NCBI GenBank assembly: GCA_050012355.1
Contig: JBEKHI010000360.1
Span: forward strand, 1-8,590
Source: JBEKHI01 sp050012355
Lineage (GTDB): Bacteria > Actinomycetota > Actinomycetes > Streptosporangiales > Streptosporangiaceae
Direction: 5' to 3'
DNA: 8,590 nucleotides
This document shows, one piece after another, positions 1 to 5,377 of the stretch. A program made the translations under genes and the position numbers. The notes under the pieces were generated by a model. The model ran no database searches. It saw only the letters and a program-made list of their open reading frames with translations, and had not been told where the DNA came from. Positions within the stretch are counted from its first letter, which is position 1; every line of letters starts with the position of its first letter.

Positions 1-218
1 GCGACATCGAGCCCGATCTCCTCGAGAACCTCGCGGGCGCAGCCTGCTTGCGGCGGTTCGCCATCCTCAAGGACGCCGCCTGGCAACCCCCACCACGGCC
101 GGTAGTTCGGCTTGACGATGAGCATCTCACCGGTTGGCGAGAAGAACAGCGCCGCCGCCGTCCCGTACATGGTGGCCAGCGACGCGTACCACTCCGCCGG
201 TTCCAGTAGCCCGGTCAT
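1..218 (-). CDS. Nudix hydrolase, N-terminal part (runs off the left edge)
   Basis: Reading down from the ATG at 218 gives 72 codons with no stop before the edge. The protein starts MTGLLEPAEWYASLATMYGT and contains a complete Nudix box at about residues 47-69: G-x5-E-x7-REVLEEIGL, preceded by the usual WWGLPGG. The REVLEEIG glutamates bind the divalent metal used to hydrolyse nucleoside-diphosphate-linked substrates. The substrate cannot be told from this half of the protein. The start codon overlaps the stop of the upstream acetyltransferase gene as ATGA, so the two are almost certainly co-transcribed and translationally coupled. The family call is certain; the exact role (sanitising oxidised nucleotides, ADP-ribose or another substrate) is not. 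Confidence 0.93.
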   Translation of the reverse strand, partial: MTGLLEPAEWYASLATMYGTAAALFFSPTGEMLIVKPNYRPWWGLPGGVLEDGEPPQAGCAREVLEEIGLDV

Positions 219-697
219 GCGAGCGCCAGCTTGAACCCGGCGTGCGTGTAGCTGAACCCGAGCCGTTCGTAGAACCGGTGCGCGTCCGTACGGGACAGGT
301 CCGAGGTGAGCTGCACCATCGAGGCACCTGATGACCGCGCGAACTCGATGCCCCCCCGCCCACCTCCCCTTTCCCCCTTCACTGGCGCGGTTCCCGCCCC
401 GGAGCCCCGCGCGCCGGACGCCACCCGGACCGACTCGATCAGCGCTCTGGTGGCACCGCGCCTGGACAGGCCAGGGATCAGGGTGAGTTGCATGGTCCCG
501 ACGAGTTCGCTGGCTAGTTCTGCGACGATGAGATGCTGCATTGGATCAGCGGTGATTTGATCGAAAGCAGCATAGTACGGGGACAGGTCGGACAGGTCTT
601 CGCGGGCGGCGCCGAGCGAGTCGTCGGCGAGCATTGCGGCGATGCCTGGAACGTCCGCCACCGTGGCCTCGCGGAATGTAAGGTCACTCACGATCAT
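215..697 (-). CDS. GNAT family N-acetyltransferase with an unusual G-rich insertion
   Basis: The 160-aa protein begins MIVSDLTFREATVADVPGIA, the typical beta1-alpha1 opening of a GNAT domain. It continues through LVGTMQLTLIPGLSRRG and ESVRVASGARGSGAGTA, which is motif A and the pyrophosphate-binding loop for acetyl-CoA. It ends with TSDLSRTDAHRFYERLGF, motif B, a C-terminus typical of the family. Between GTA and IEFARSSGA, where relatives usually have about five residues of helix alpha3, there are twelve (PVKGERGGGRGG), encoded by a very G-rich stretch (351-377). The frame stays open, but the helix that packs behind acetyl-CoA is disturbed. I chose the ATG at 697. A longer reading from a TTG at 721 adds eight residues with no family support and no better ribosome site. 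The stop overlaps the Nudix start by 4 bp. The acceptor substrate is unknown. Confidence 0.88.
   Translation of the reverse strand: MIVSDLTFREATVADVPGIAAMLADDSLGAAREDLSDLSPYYAAFDQITADPMQHLIVAELASELVGTMQLTLIPGLSRRGATRALIESVRVASGARGSGAGTAPVKGERGGGRGGIEFARSSGASMVQLTSDLSRTDAHRFYERLGFSYTHAGFKLALA
351..377 (-). other. G-quadruplex-forming motif inside the GNAT gene
   Basis: On the minus (coding) strand there are four G runs of 5, 4, 3 and 7 with loops AAA, AGGT and C. This fits the classical G3+ N1-7 rule, and the plus strand is the matching C-rich i-motif strand. It coincides with the extra residues GERGGGRGG in the acetyltransferase. Folding in vivo is not shown by sequence alone. Confidence 0.7.
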
Positions 698-710
698 GGA
701 GCCTACGCGG

Positions 711-716
711 TACGCT
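711..716 (+). promoter_or_regulatory. Candidate leaderless -10 element (TACGCT)
   Basis: TACGCT matches the actinobacterial TANNNT -10 pattern and lies 7 nt before the ATG at 724. There is no Shine-Dalgarno sequence in the intervening TTCCAAAC. Transcription would therefore start at or next to the ATG, giving a leaderless mRNA. No convincing -35 box is visible. The short space to the divergent GNAT start at 697 must hold both promoters. Confidence 0.45.
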
Positions 717-723
717 TCCAAAC

Positions 724-948
724 ATGGAAAAAGAGAGCCGGGTCGAGGTCATCATCACGACCGACGCTAGCGGCGCGCCGCACAAGACCGGCGAAGAGAA
801 ACTGTACGTCATGTTCGATGCCGGAGACCCCGACGGCGACAAGCTGTACTTCACCGAGTCGGAGTGGGAAGCCTTCGTGCTCGGTGTGAAGGACGGCGAG
901 TTCGACCTAGACGAGGACGGCAACTTCCCGCCGCTTCCGCCCGGATAA
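724..948 (+). CDS. Small acidic DUF397-like protein
   Basis: This 74-aa protein has about 19 Asp/Glu against 6 Lys/Arg. The segment VEVIITTDASG followed by FDAGDPDGDKLYFTESEWEAFVLGVKDGEFD (residues 8-61) resembles the DUF397 pattern, in which a CVEVA strand is followed by RDSKDPDGPxLxFtxxeWxaFv and GEFD. The usual N-terminal W-R-K-S-S-Y motif is missing and the RDSK box has become DAGD, so it is a divergent member at best. DUF397 proteins are small actinobacterial partners of XRE-type regulators (Scr1/DUF5753 or BldB-like contexts), and none is adjacent here. There is no signal peptide or membrane segment, and the tail is acidic and Pro-rich (DLDEDGNFPPLPPG). The ATG at 724 has no Shine-Dalgarno site, in keeping with leaderless expression. 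The coding call is secure; the family call is moderate. Confidence 0.8.
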   Translation: MEKESRVEVIITTDASGAPHKTGEEKLYVMFDAGDPDGDKLYFTESEWEAFVLGVKDGEFDLDEDGNFPPLPPG

Positions 949-962
949 CCGCCTGGCGTGCC

Positions 963-1012
963 CCAGCGATGGGCCATCCATAGCGCCATAGCGCCAGCGA
1001 TGGGCCATCCAT
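963..1012. repeat. 19-bp direct repeat with 31-bp period between convergent genes
   Basis: CCAGCGATGGGCCATCCAT occurs exactly at 963-981 and again at 994-1012. Between them TAGCGCCA is itself doubled, at 981-988 and 989-996. The block fills most of the gap between the stop of the DUF397-like gene (948) and the stop of mntP (1017). Only short dyads are present, and no long GC stem with a T-tract, so I do not call it an intrinsic terminator. Confidence 0.85.
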
Positions 1013-1016
1013 GGGC

Positions 1017-1631
1017 TCAGGTCGCGGCTCGCGTGGCGCGGCGCAAGCGGCGGCTCGGGGTGGGGGCAGGTAACAGCCAGCCAGCGGCCATCGCGGCGCC
1101 GACGGCGATTAGCGCGATCCCGGCGATGATCCGGCCGTGGTCGCCGACGATGGTGCCGAGTCTCGCGCCGAGTTCCAGCCCGGCCAGTGACATGGCGACG
1201 CTCACCACGCCGAAGACGATCACGGCGAGCACGACCGGTACGTCGACCGTGCCCAGCGCGAAGCCGACCGCGAGGTTATCGAGGCTGAGGGCCGCGCCGG
1301 TGACCAGCAGCCGCCAGCCGCCCCACCGGTCCGGATCGGCGGCTGGGTCCCCGCGGGAGAGCAGCTGGTAGACACCCACCGCGGCCAGCAGGCCCGCGCC
1401 GGTCCAGCGGGTCGCGCTGCCCAGGCCCGATGCCGCGTCTCGGCCCAGTAGCAGCCCGGCAACCGGCATCGCGGTCTCGAAGAGTCCGAATACGGCGGCC
1501 ACTCGCACCCGCACCGCCCAGCCCGCGCCGCTGACCCCGATACCGATCGATCCGGCGAAGTTGTTGATGCCCAGCGCAGCGGCCACCACCAAGAGGGTCA
1601 CCACCGGCCCAAGGTATACCGTGTCGGTCAT
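1017..1631 (-). CDS. mntP: MntP-family manganese efflux pump
   Basis: This 204-aa, very hydrophobic protein has about six membrane segments and two related halves, as in MntP (PF02659, LysE superfamily). The first half carries ALGINNFAGSIGIGV (residues 19-33) and GLFETAMPVAGLLLG (49-63), matching the family's MDAFA.S.G and FGLFQxxMPxxGxxxG motifs. The second carries SLDNLAVGFALG (116-127), matching SxDAxAVG. MntP proteins export Mn(II) from the cytoplasm. The Asp that relatives have in the first helix is Asn here (N23), while the second-half Asp (D118) is kept. The C-terminus ends in a basic tail (PSRRLRRATRAAT). The ATG at 1631 has GAGG 5 nt upstream. It overlaps the start codon of the divergent hydrolase, so its promoter must lie inside that gene. 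No yybP-ykoY riboswitch is visible upstream, where the DNA is coding. The family call is firm; metal specificity is inferred. Confidence 0.87.
   Translation of the reverse strand: MTDTVYLGPVVTLLVVAAALGINNFAGSIGIGVSGAGWAVRVRVAAVFGLFETAMPVAGLLLGRDAASGLGSATRWTGAGLLAAVGVYQLLSRGDPAADPDRWGGWRLLVTGAALSLDNLAVGFALGTVDVPVVLAVIVFGVVSVAMSLAGLELGARLGTIVGDHGRIIAGIALIAVGAAMAAGWLLPAPTPSRRLRRATRAAT
1617..1622 (+). promoter_or_regulatory. Candidate leaderless -10 element (TACCGT) for the hydrolase
   Basis: TACCGT fits TANNNT and stands exactly 7 nt before the ATG at 1630, the same geometry as TACGCT before the ATG at 724. It lies within the palindromic GGTATACC region and inside the first codons of mntP on the other strand. 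No good -35 box is seen. Confidence 0.4.
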
Positions 1632-2334
1632 GGAGACCTCAGTGACGCGGGTAGCGGTGCCGGATGGCCATTTCGACCTGCACGTCTGGACGCCAGATGC
1701 GGGCCACGGCCCCGGGATCCTGCTGATCCAGGAAATCTACGGCGTCGGTGACTACATCCGCGCAGTAGGAGAAGACCTGGCCAGGCGCGGATACGTGGTG
1801 GGCGCACCGGATATGTACTGGCGGATCCAGCCGGGCTTCGCCCCCGCGCACGACGAACAGGGGCTGAACGAGGCGATGAGCGTCTCGTCTCAGTTCAACA
1901 TGAAGCATGGTCTCGAGGATGCGGCCGCGGCGTACCAGGTGCTGAGCGAACTGCCGCAGACCCAGGGTGGCATGGGGCTACTCGGCTTCTGCTTCGGCGG
2001 GACCGTCGCTTACCTGCTCGCGCCGCGGGTCGAACCTGACGCCCTCGTGAGCTTCTACGGCTCAGAGGTGCCGAACAACCTCGACGTGCTGGAGCAGATC
2101 ACCTGCCCGGTCCTGTTCGTCTTCGGCGGCAGCGACCCGTACATCCCGCGCCTCGATGTCGCCCGGGTGGAACAGGCCGTCGCGGGGCACCTGGGCGCGG
2201 AGATCCTGGTCGAGGAGAAGGCGGGGCACGCCTTCCATAACCGGATGAACCCGATGTTCTCCCAGCCTGAGCCCGCCGCCCGCGCCTGGGACGCGACGGA
2301 GGAGTTCCTCGAGGACCACATCCCGGTGGACTGA
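1630..2334 (+). CDS. Dienelactone hydrolase family protein
   Basis: This 234-aa alpha/beta hydrolase has the cysteine-type catalytic triad of dienelactone hydrolases. Cys121 is in GFCFGG, Asp169 in FGGSDPYIP and His200 in AGHAFHN. The conserved Glu35 in IQEIYGV interacts with the nucleophile in characterised family members. The classical family opens the lactone ring of dienelactones to maleylacetate in chlorocatechol breakdown, but most genomic members have no known substrate, and no aromatic-degradation genes are nearby. There is no signal peptide, so it is cytosolic. I chose the ATG at 1630 because it gives the normal start METSVTRVAVPDG and sits 7 nt after a TANNNT box. A GTG at 1621 in the same frame, with AAGG 6 nt before it, is an alternative that adds three residues. 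The gene ends one base before the convergent ogt stop. Confidence 0.92.
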   Translation: METSVTRVAVPDGHFDLHVWTPDAGHGPGILLIQEIYGVGDYIRAVGEDLARRGYVVGAPDMYWRIQPGFAPAHDEQGLNEAMSVSSQFNMKHGLEDAAAAYQVLSELPQTQGGMGLLGFCFGGTVAYLLAPRVEPDALVSFYGSEVPNNLDVLEQITCPVLFVFGGSDPYIPRLDVARVEQAVAGHLGAEILVEEKAGHAFHNRMNPMFSQPEPAARAWDATEEFLEDHIPVD

Positions 2335-2335
2335 G

Positions 2336-2854
2336 CTACCACAGGGCGAGCTTCATCGCTCCCTCGTGGCGCAACAGCCACTCCTTGCGGTCAAGGCCGC
2401 CGCCGTACCCGGTGAGACTGCCATCGGCGCCGATGACCCGGTGGCAGGGGACGATGACCGCGATCGGGTTCCGCCCGTTGGCTAGCCCGACGGCGCGGGA
2501 CGCGACCGGCCGCTTGCCGAGCGCCGCCGCGATGTCGCCGTAGCTGACCGTCTCGCCAAACGGGATCCGGGTGAGCTGCTCCCACACGGCGAGCTGGAAC
2601 GGCGTACCCGACGGGGCGAGCGGCATGCTGAACGAGGTGCGATCGCCGCCGAAGTACTCGGTCAGCTCGGCGGCCACCCCGGCGAGGGCCGCCGTCGACC
2701 GGGTCCAGCCCGGTGACGGCGGCTTGGCCCCGCCGCCCAGCATGTACAGGCCGGTCAGCGACTGCCCGTCGGTGGTCAGTAGCAGGTCCCCGATGGGTGA
2801 ATCCACGATGTCGTACAACACCGGGACGGACCGGTCAGATTCGGTGAATGTCAT
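2336..2854 (-). CDS. ogt: Methylated-DNA--[protein]-cysteine S-methyltransferase (Ogt/MGMT)
   Basis: This 172-aa protein removes alkyl groups from O6-alkylguanine by irreversible transfer to its own cysteine. The active site IVPCHRVIG places the acceptor at Cys137. The DNA-binding helix segment VSYGDIAAALGKRPVASRAVGLANGRNPI (103-131) includes R120, the equivalent of the arginine finger that helps flip the base. The N-terminal domain begins LYDIVDSPIGDLLLTTDG, normal for Ogt. The open frame extends upstream to 3061, but that part is the antisense-frame shadow of alkA. The ATG at 2854 has a strong GGAGGG site 5 nt upstream and gives the usual family length. It overlaps the ada-alkA stop as ATGA, so the two are coupled, as in M. 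tuberculosis Rv1317c-Rv1316c. The TAG stop is 1 bp from the convergent hydrolase stop, leaving no room for a terminator between them. Confidence 0.97.
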   Translation of the reverse strand: MTFTESDRSVPVLYDIVDSPIGDLLLTTDGQSLTGLYMLGGGAKPPSPGWTRSTAALAGVAAELTEYFGGDRTSFSMPLAPSGTPFQLAVWEQLTRIPFGETVSYGDIAAALGKRPVASRAVGLANGRNPIAVIVPCHRVIGADGSLTGYGGGLDRKEWLLRHEGAMKLALW

Positions 2855-4335
2855 GCGTTCCCTCCGTTGAGTTCGATACTGGCCCATAGCTGCTGCAGTG
2901 CGTAGGATCGCCACGGCCGCCAGGTCTCTGCTAGCGCCGCCGCGGTTCGGGGAGTGGGATCCGCGCCCAGTGACCTGAGCGCGTCCCTGACCCCGACATC
3001 GGACGGCAGGAAGACGTCCGGGTCGCCGAGCCCGCGCATCGCGATGTAACCCACGGTCCACGGCCCGATCCCCGGCAGCTCCTGAAGCAAAGCGGACGTC
3101 GTCGCCCGGTCGGCCCCGGCGTCGAGCTTGATGTCACCGGACGCCAGTGCCGCCGCCAGCCCGGTCAGCGCCGTCGCCCGGGCGCGCGGCATCGGCAGCT
3201 TCGCCGGATCCACGGCGGCCAGCGTGTCCGCATCCGGGAACAGATGCGTCAGCTCGCCGTCCGGCTGGGGTAGCGCCTTGCCGTAAGAGGCGACCAGCCG
3301 CGTGCCGAGCCGCCGGGCGGCCGCGACGGAGACCTGCTGGCCGAGAACCGCGCGGATCGCGAGCTCGTCGCCGTCGACATGGCCGGGCACCCGGCGGCCG
3401 GGGCATTTCACCACCAGCGGCCCGAGCAGCGGCGACTGGGACAGGTACCCGGAGATCGCCTCGGGGTCCGCGTCCAGGTCGAGCAGCCGCCGGCACCGCT
3501 GCACCGCCGACGCGAGATCACGCATGTCATCGAGAGTCAGCGAAGCCTCGACGTACCCGGTCGGCGGATCCGGGATGGTCAGCCGGATTATCCCCGCGCC
3601 GTTATGGAGCTGAATGCTACGTGCATACGTACGGCCGGTCACTGATTCAACGCCCGGGATCGCGCGTACGGCGAGGAAACGGAACATCCGGTCAAGATCA
3701 ATCGGGTGCCGGTAAGCAAGCCGCAGCCGTACCGCCGCGGTCCCCTCGGGATGCTGACCCCGGCGTCCGGCCTTCGTCCGCATTTCCGTGGGCGACATGT
3801 CGAATATCTCGCGAAACGTCGCGTTGAACTGGCGGATGCTCGCGAACCCGGCGGCGAACGCTACGTCGCCGAGCGGCAGGTCGGTGGTCTCGGTCAGCAC
3901 GCGCGCCGTCTGGGCCCGCTGGGCACGGGCGAGCGCGAGCGGTCCGGCCCCGAGCTCGGTGACCAGGAGGCGGCGCAACTGGCGTTCTGAGTACCCGAGG
4001 CGGTCCGCCAGCCCGGTGACGCCGGCCGAGTCGACGAAACCATCGGCGATCAGCCGCATGGCACGTCCGGTGGCGTCCGCGCGGACATTCCACTCCGGGG
4101 AGCCGGGCGCGGTGTCTGGCCGGCACCGCTTGCAGGCGCGGAAACCAGCCTGCTGGGCGGCCGCGGCCGATCGGAAGAACCTGCTGTTCGCGCGTTTCGG
4201 TGTGATCGCCGGGCAACTCGGCCGGCAGTAGATGCCGGTCGAGGTGACCGCGACGAAGAACACACCATCGAAGCGGGCGTCCTTGCTGGCCGCCGCCTGG
4301 TAGCGCTGCTCGTCGTCCATCACATGACCCAGCAT
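2851..4335 (-). CDS. alkA: Ada (AdaA)-AlkA fusion: methyl-phosphotriester sensor/regulator plus 3-methyladenine DNA glycosylase II
   Basis: This 494-aa multidomain protein repairs alkylated DNA and probably regulates its own operon. Residues about 8-78 are the Ada zinc domain, with Cys37, Cys41, Cys68 and Cys71 (GIYCRPSCP, FRACKRCRP); the first Cys accepts methyl groups from DNA phosphotriesters in Ada. Residues about 88-190 form an AraC-type pair of HTH motifs (LADRLGYSERQLRRLL, VAFAAGFASIRQFNATFREIFDMSP). Residues about 203-300 are the AlkA N-terminal fold. From about 320 comes the HhH-GPD glycosylase: AIRAVLGQQVSVAAA, the hairpin LPGIGPWTVGYIAMRGLGDPD, and catalytic Asp446 in FLPSDVGVRDAL, followed by WRPWRSYALQQLW as in E. 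coli AlkA. The start at 4335 has GAGG 5 nt upstream. The ATG at 4320 (MDDEQRYQ) also fits the family. ogt overlaps its end by 4 bp. Confidence 0.96.
   Translation of the reverse strand: MLGHVMDDEQRYQAAASKDARFDGVFFVAVTSTGIYCRPSCPAITPKRANSRFFRSAAAAQQAGFRACKRCRPDTAPGSPEWNVRADATGRAMRLIADGFVDSAGVTGLADRLGYSERQLRRLLVTELGAGPLALARAQRAQTARVLTETTDLPLGDVAFAAGFASIRQFNATFREIFDMSPTEMRTKAGRRGQHPEGTAAVRLRLAYRHPIDLDRMFRFLAVRAIPGVESVTGRTYARSIQLHNGAGIIRLTIPDPPTGYVEASLTLDDMRDLASAVQRCRRLLDLDADPEAISGYLSQSPLLGPLVVKCPGRRVPGHVDGDELAIRAVLGQQVSVAAARRLGTRLVASYGKALPQPDGELTHLFPDADTLAAVDPAKLPMPRARATALTGLAAALASGDIKLDAGADRATTSALLQELPGIGPWTVGYIAMRGLGDPDVFLPSDVGVRDALRSLGADPTPRTAAALAETWRPWRSYALQQLWASIELNGGNA
2860..2865 (-). promoter_or_regulatory. 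Shine-Dalgarno site deciding the ogt start
   Basis: On the minus strand this reads GGAGGG, 5 nt before the ATG at 2854. It lies inside the end of ada-alkA and fixes the ogt start well downstream of the longest open frame. Confidence 0.85.
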
Positions 4336-4361
4336 GCCAGCCTCAGCCGGCTGTTACTGGC
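4336..4361. promoter_or_regulatory. 26-bp interrupted dyad between ada-alkA and the divergent gene
   Basis: The sequence reads GCCAG-N3-CAGCCGGCTG-N3-CTGGC, with both arm pairs sharing one centre (4348/4349), so 10 of 13 base pairs are symmetric. It abuts the ada-alkA start at 4335 and ends 11 bp before the divergent start at 4373. It could be an operator for either gene. As RNA it could instead form an imperfect hairpin holding the GAGG ribosome site of ada-alkA. Confidence 0.5.
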
Positions 4362-4372
4362 GGGAATCGGAC

Positions 4373-5326
4373 ATGACGATGCCGGTAGGGTTCGTCCGTG
4401 GACACACGGCAGCTCGCGACCGCGGCCGCCCAGTCCCGCCATCGGCCGTCGCGGCCGCCACGGTGATCGGCTACCGGGTCACCGCCGCGCTGCTCTTCCG
4501 CGACCCGCAGGTCTCCCCGCTCGCCGAACGCGTGACCGCCGCCGACCTGCCCTTCGTGGTCCCCTACGCCAGTCGGACGCGGTATGTGGGCACCGGCTAC
4601 GTCGCGGCGCTCGCGACTGCCCTTGGCGGTCGTTATACGGCGGACGCTCCCGATATAGGCATCGTCGGCTCGCTGGACGAACTGGCCGGACCGGACTTCG
4701 ACCCGGCGTCCGTGCACCCGCTGGTCCGCGAGTTCTACGAGCACACCGCGCGGTTCAGCCTCGACATCGTGCCGGAGTGGCGCACCTGGGTCCGCCCCGG
4801 TTACCTGCTGTACCGTACGCTGCTGGCCCGCCCGCTCGGCCAGGCCAGCGTCCCGATGAACCAGCGCGCGGCGTTGCGCGGTGTCCGCGGCCGGATCGAC
4901 ACGATCGAAACCGGCGGTCGGCTGATCCGAGGCTGGATCCGGTCCTACGCCGACACCGACGAGCCCATCTACATCGGTATTTACACTACCTATCGTCATA
5001 ACGACGTGAGCGCGGCTTCCGGCGACCGTGGCTATGTCAGCGTTGGTTTCCCGGTGCCGGATGGCAGCTTCACCGCTACCCTCGTCCCCCGGTTCCGCCC
5101 CGGCGGCGGGCTCATCCTGGACAGCCGGTCACCCGGCGACAGCCAAGCCGGCCACTACTTCAGCTATATCGACCCGTCGACCGGGGACCTGACGGCCGCC
5201 GCGGTCCGCGGCTTCGCCGAGCAGCTCGATGTGTACGTCAGCGACGGCCAGCTCCGCGCGGAACACGCCTTCGCCGTCTTTGGCATCCCGTTCCTGGTCC
5301 TGCACTACCGGATGACCCGCAAGTAG
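4373..5326 (+). CDS. Conserved hypothetical protein
   Basis: This is a 317-aa soluble protein with no signal peptide and no clear membrane helix, and I recognise no catalytic motif. It begins with a basic, low-complexity stretch (to about residue 30), then ATVIGYRVTAALLFRDP. A middle segment HPLVREFYEHTARFSLDIVPEWRTWVRPGYLLYRTLLARPLGQASVP is rich in aromatics and resembles uncharacterised proteins I recall from actinobacteria. The C-terminal half is beta-rich: IRGWIRSYADTDEPIYIGIYTTYRH, YVSVGFPVPDGSFTATLVPRFRPGGGLILDS, and a final LRAEHAFAVFGIPFLVLHYRM. No function can be given. I chose the ATG at 4373 (GGGA 8 nt before it); the ATG at 4379 is equally possible. A longer frame from 4334 would start inside ada-alkA. 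The gene is divergent from ada-alkA across a 37-bp gap, which raises but does not show shared control. Confidence 0.8.
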   Translation: MTMPVGFVRGHTAARDRGRPVPPSAVAAATVIGYRVTAALLFRDPQVSPLAERVTAADLPFVVPYASRTRYVGTGYVAALATALGGRYTADAPDIGIVGSLDELAGPDFDPASVHPLVREFYEHTARFSLDIVPEWRTWVRPGYLLYRTLLARPLGQASVPMNQRAALRGVRGRIDTIETGGRLIRGWIRSYADTDEPIYIGIYTTYRHNDVSAASGDRGYVSVGFPVPDGSFTATLVPRFRPGGGLILDSRSPGDSQAGHYFSYIDPSTGDLTAAAVRGFAEQLDVYVSDGQLRAEHAFAVFGIPFLVLHYRMTRK

Positions 5327-5328
5327 CC

Positions 5329-5362
5329 GGGGACCCCGAGGGGTGTCGATGAGTCATCGACA
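5329..5362. terminator. Stem-loop cluster between convergent genes (possible bidirectional terminator)
   Basis: Between the stops at 5326 and 5378 is a perfect 19-nt hairpin at 5344-5362, with arms TGTCGATGA and TCATCGACA around a single G. Just before it are two alternative short GC stems, GGGG-A-CCCC at 5329-5337 and ACCCC-GA-GGGGT at 5333-5344. No T-tract follows on either strand. Termination by stem alone, common in GC-rich actinobacteria, is plausible for both convergent transcripts. Confidence 0.55.
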
Positions 5363-5377
5363 GCGTTCGGTCGCGGC

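Noticed and set aside
1005..1020. Possible intrinsic terminator near the CCATGG palindrome
   Set aside because: Stems are only 4-6 bp and there is no T-tract on either strand.
1561..1629. N-terminal extension of the hydrolase to 257 aa
   Set aside because: It would lie entirely opposite the start of mntP, matches no family sequence, and a good start with a -10 box is present at 1630.
2855..3061. Upstream extension of the ogt frame to 241 aa
   Set aside because: The extra 69 residues are a shadow of alkA. The strong GGAGGG site and family length fix the start at 2854.
3147..3827. 226-aa plus-strand frame inside ada-alkA
   Set aside because: It is antisense to an unmistakable Ada-AlkA sequence and has no domain of its own.
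4398..4466. Possible alternative start (GTG at 4398, VDTRQLATAAAQ) for the hypothetical gene with a frameshift
   Set aside because: The reading looks like a plausible N-terminus but ends at a TGA after 22 codons. The main frame is open throughout, so no frameshift is needed.
4324..5001. 225-aa plus-strand frame overlapping the conserved hypothetical gene
   Set aside because: It is a +1 shadow with Arg/Pro-rich sequence. The other frame carries plausible conserved segments and runs the full length.
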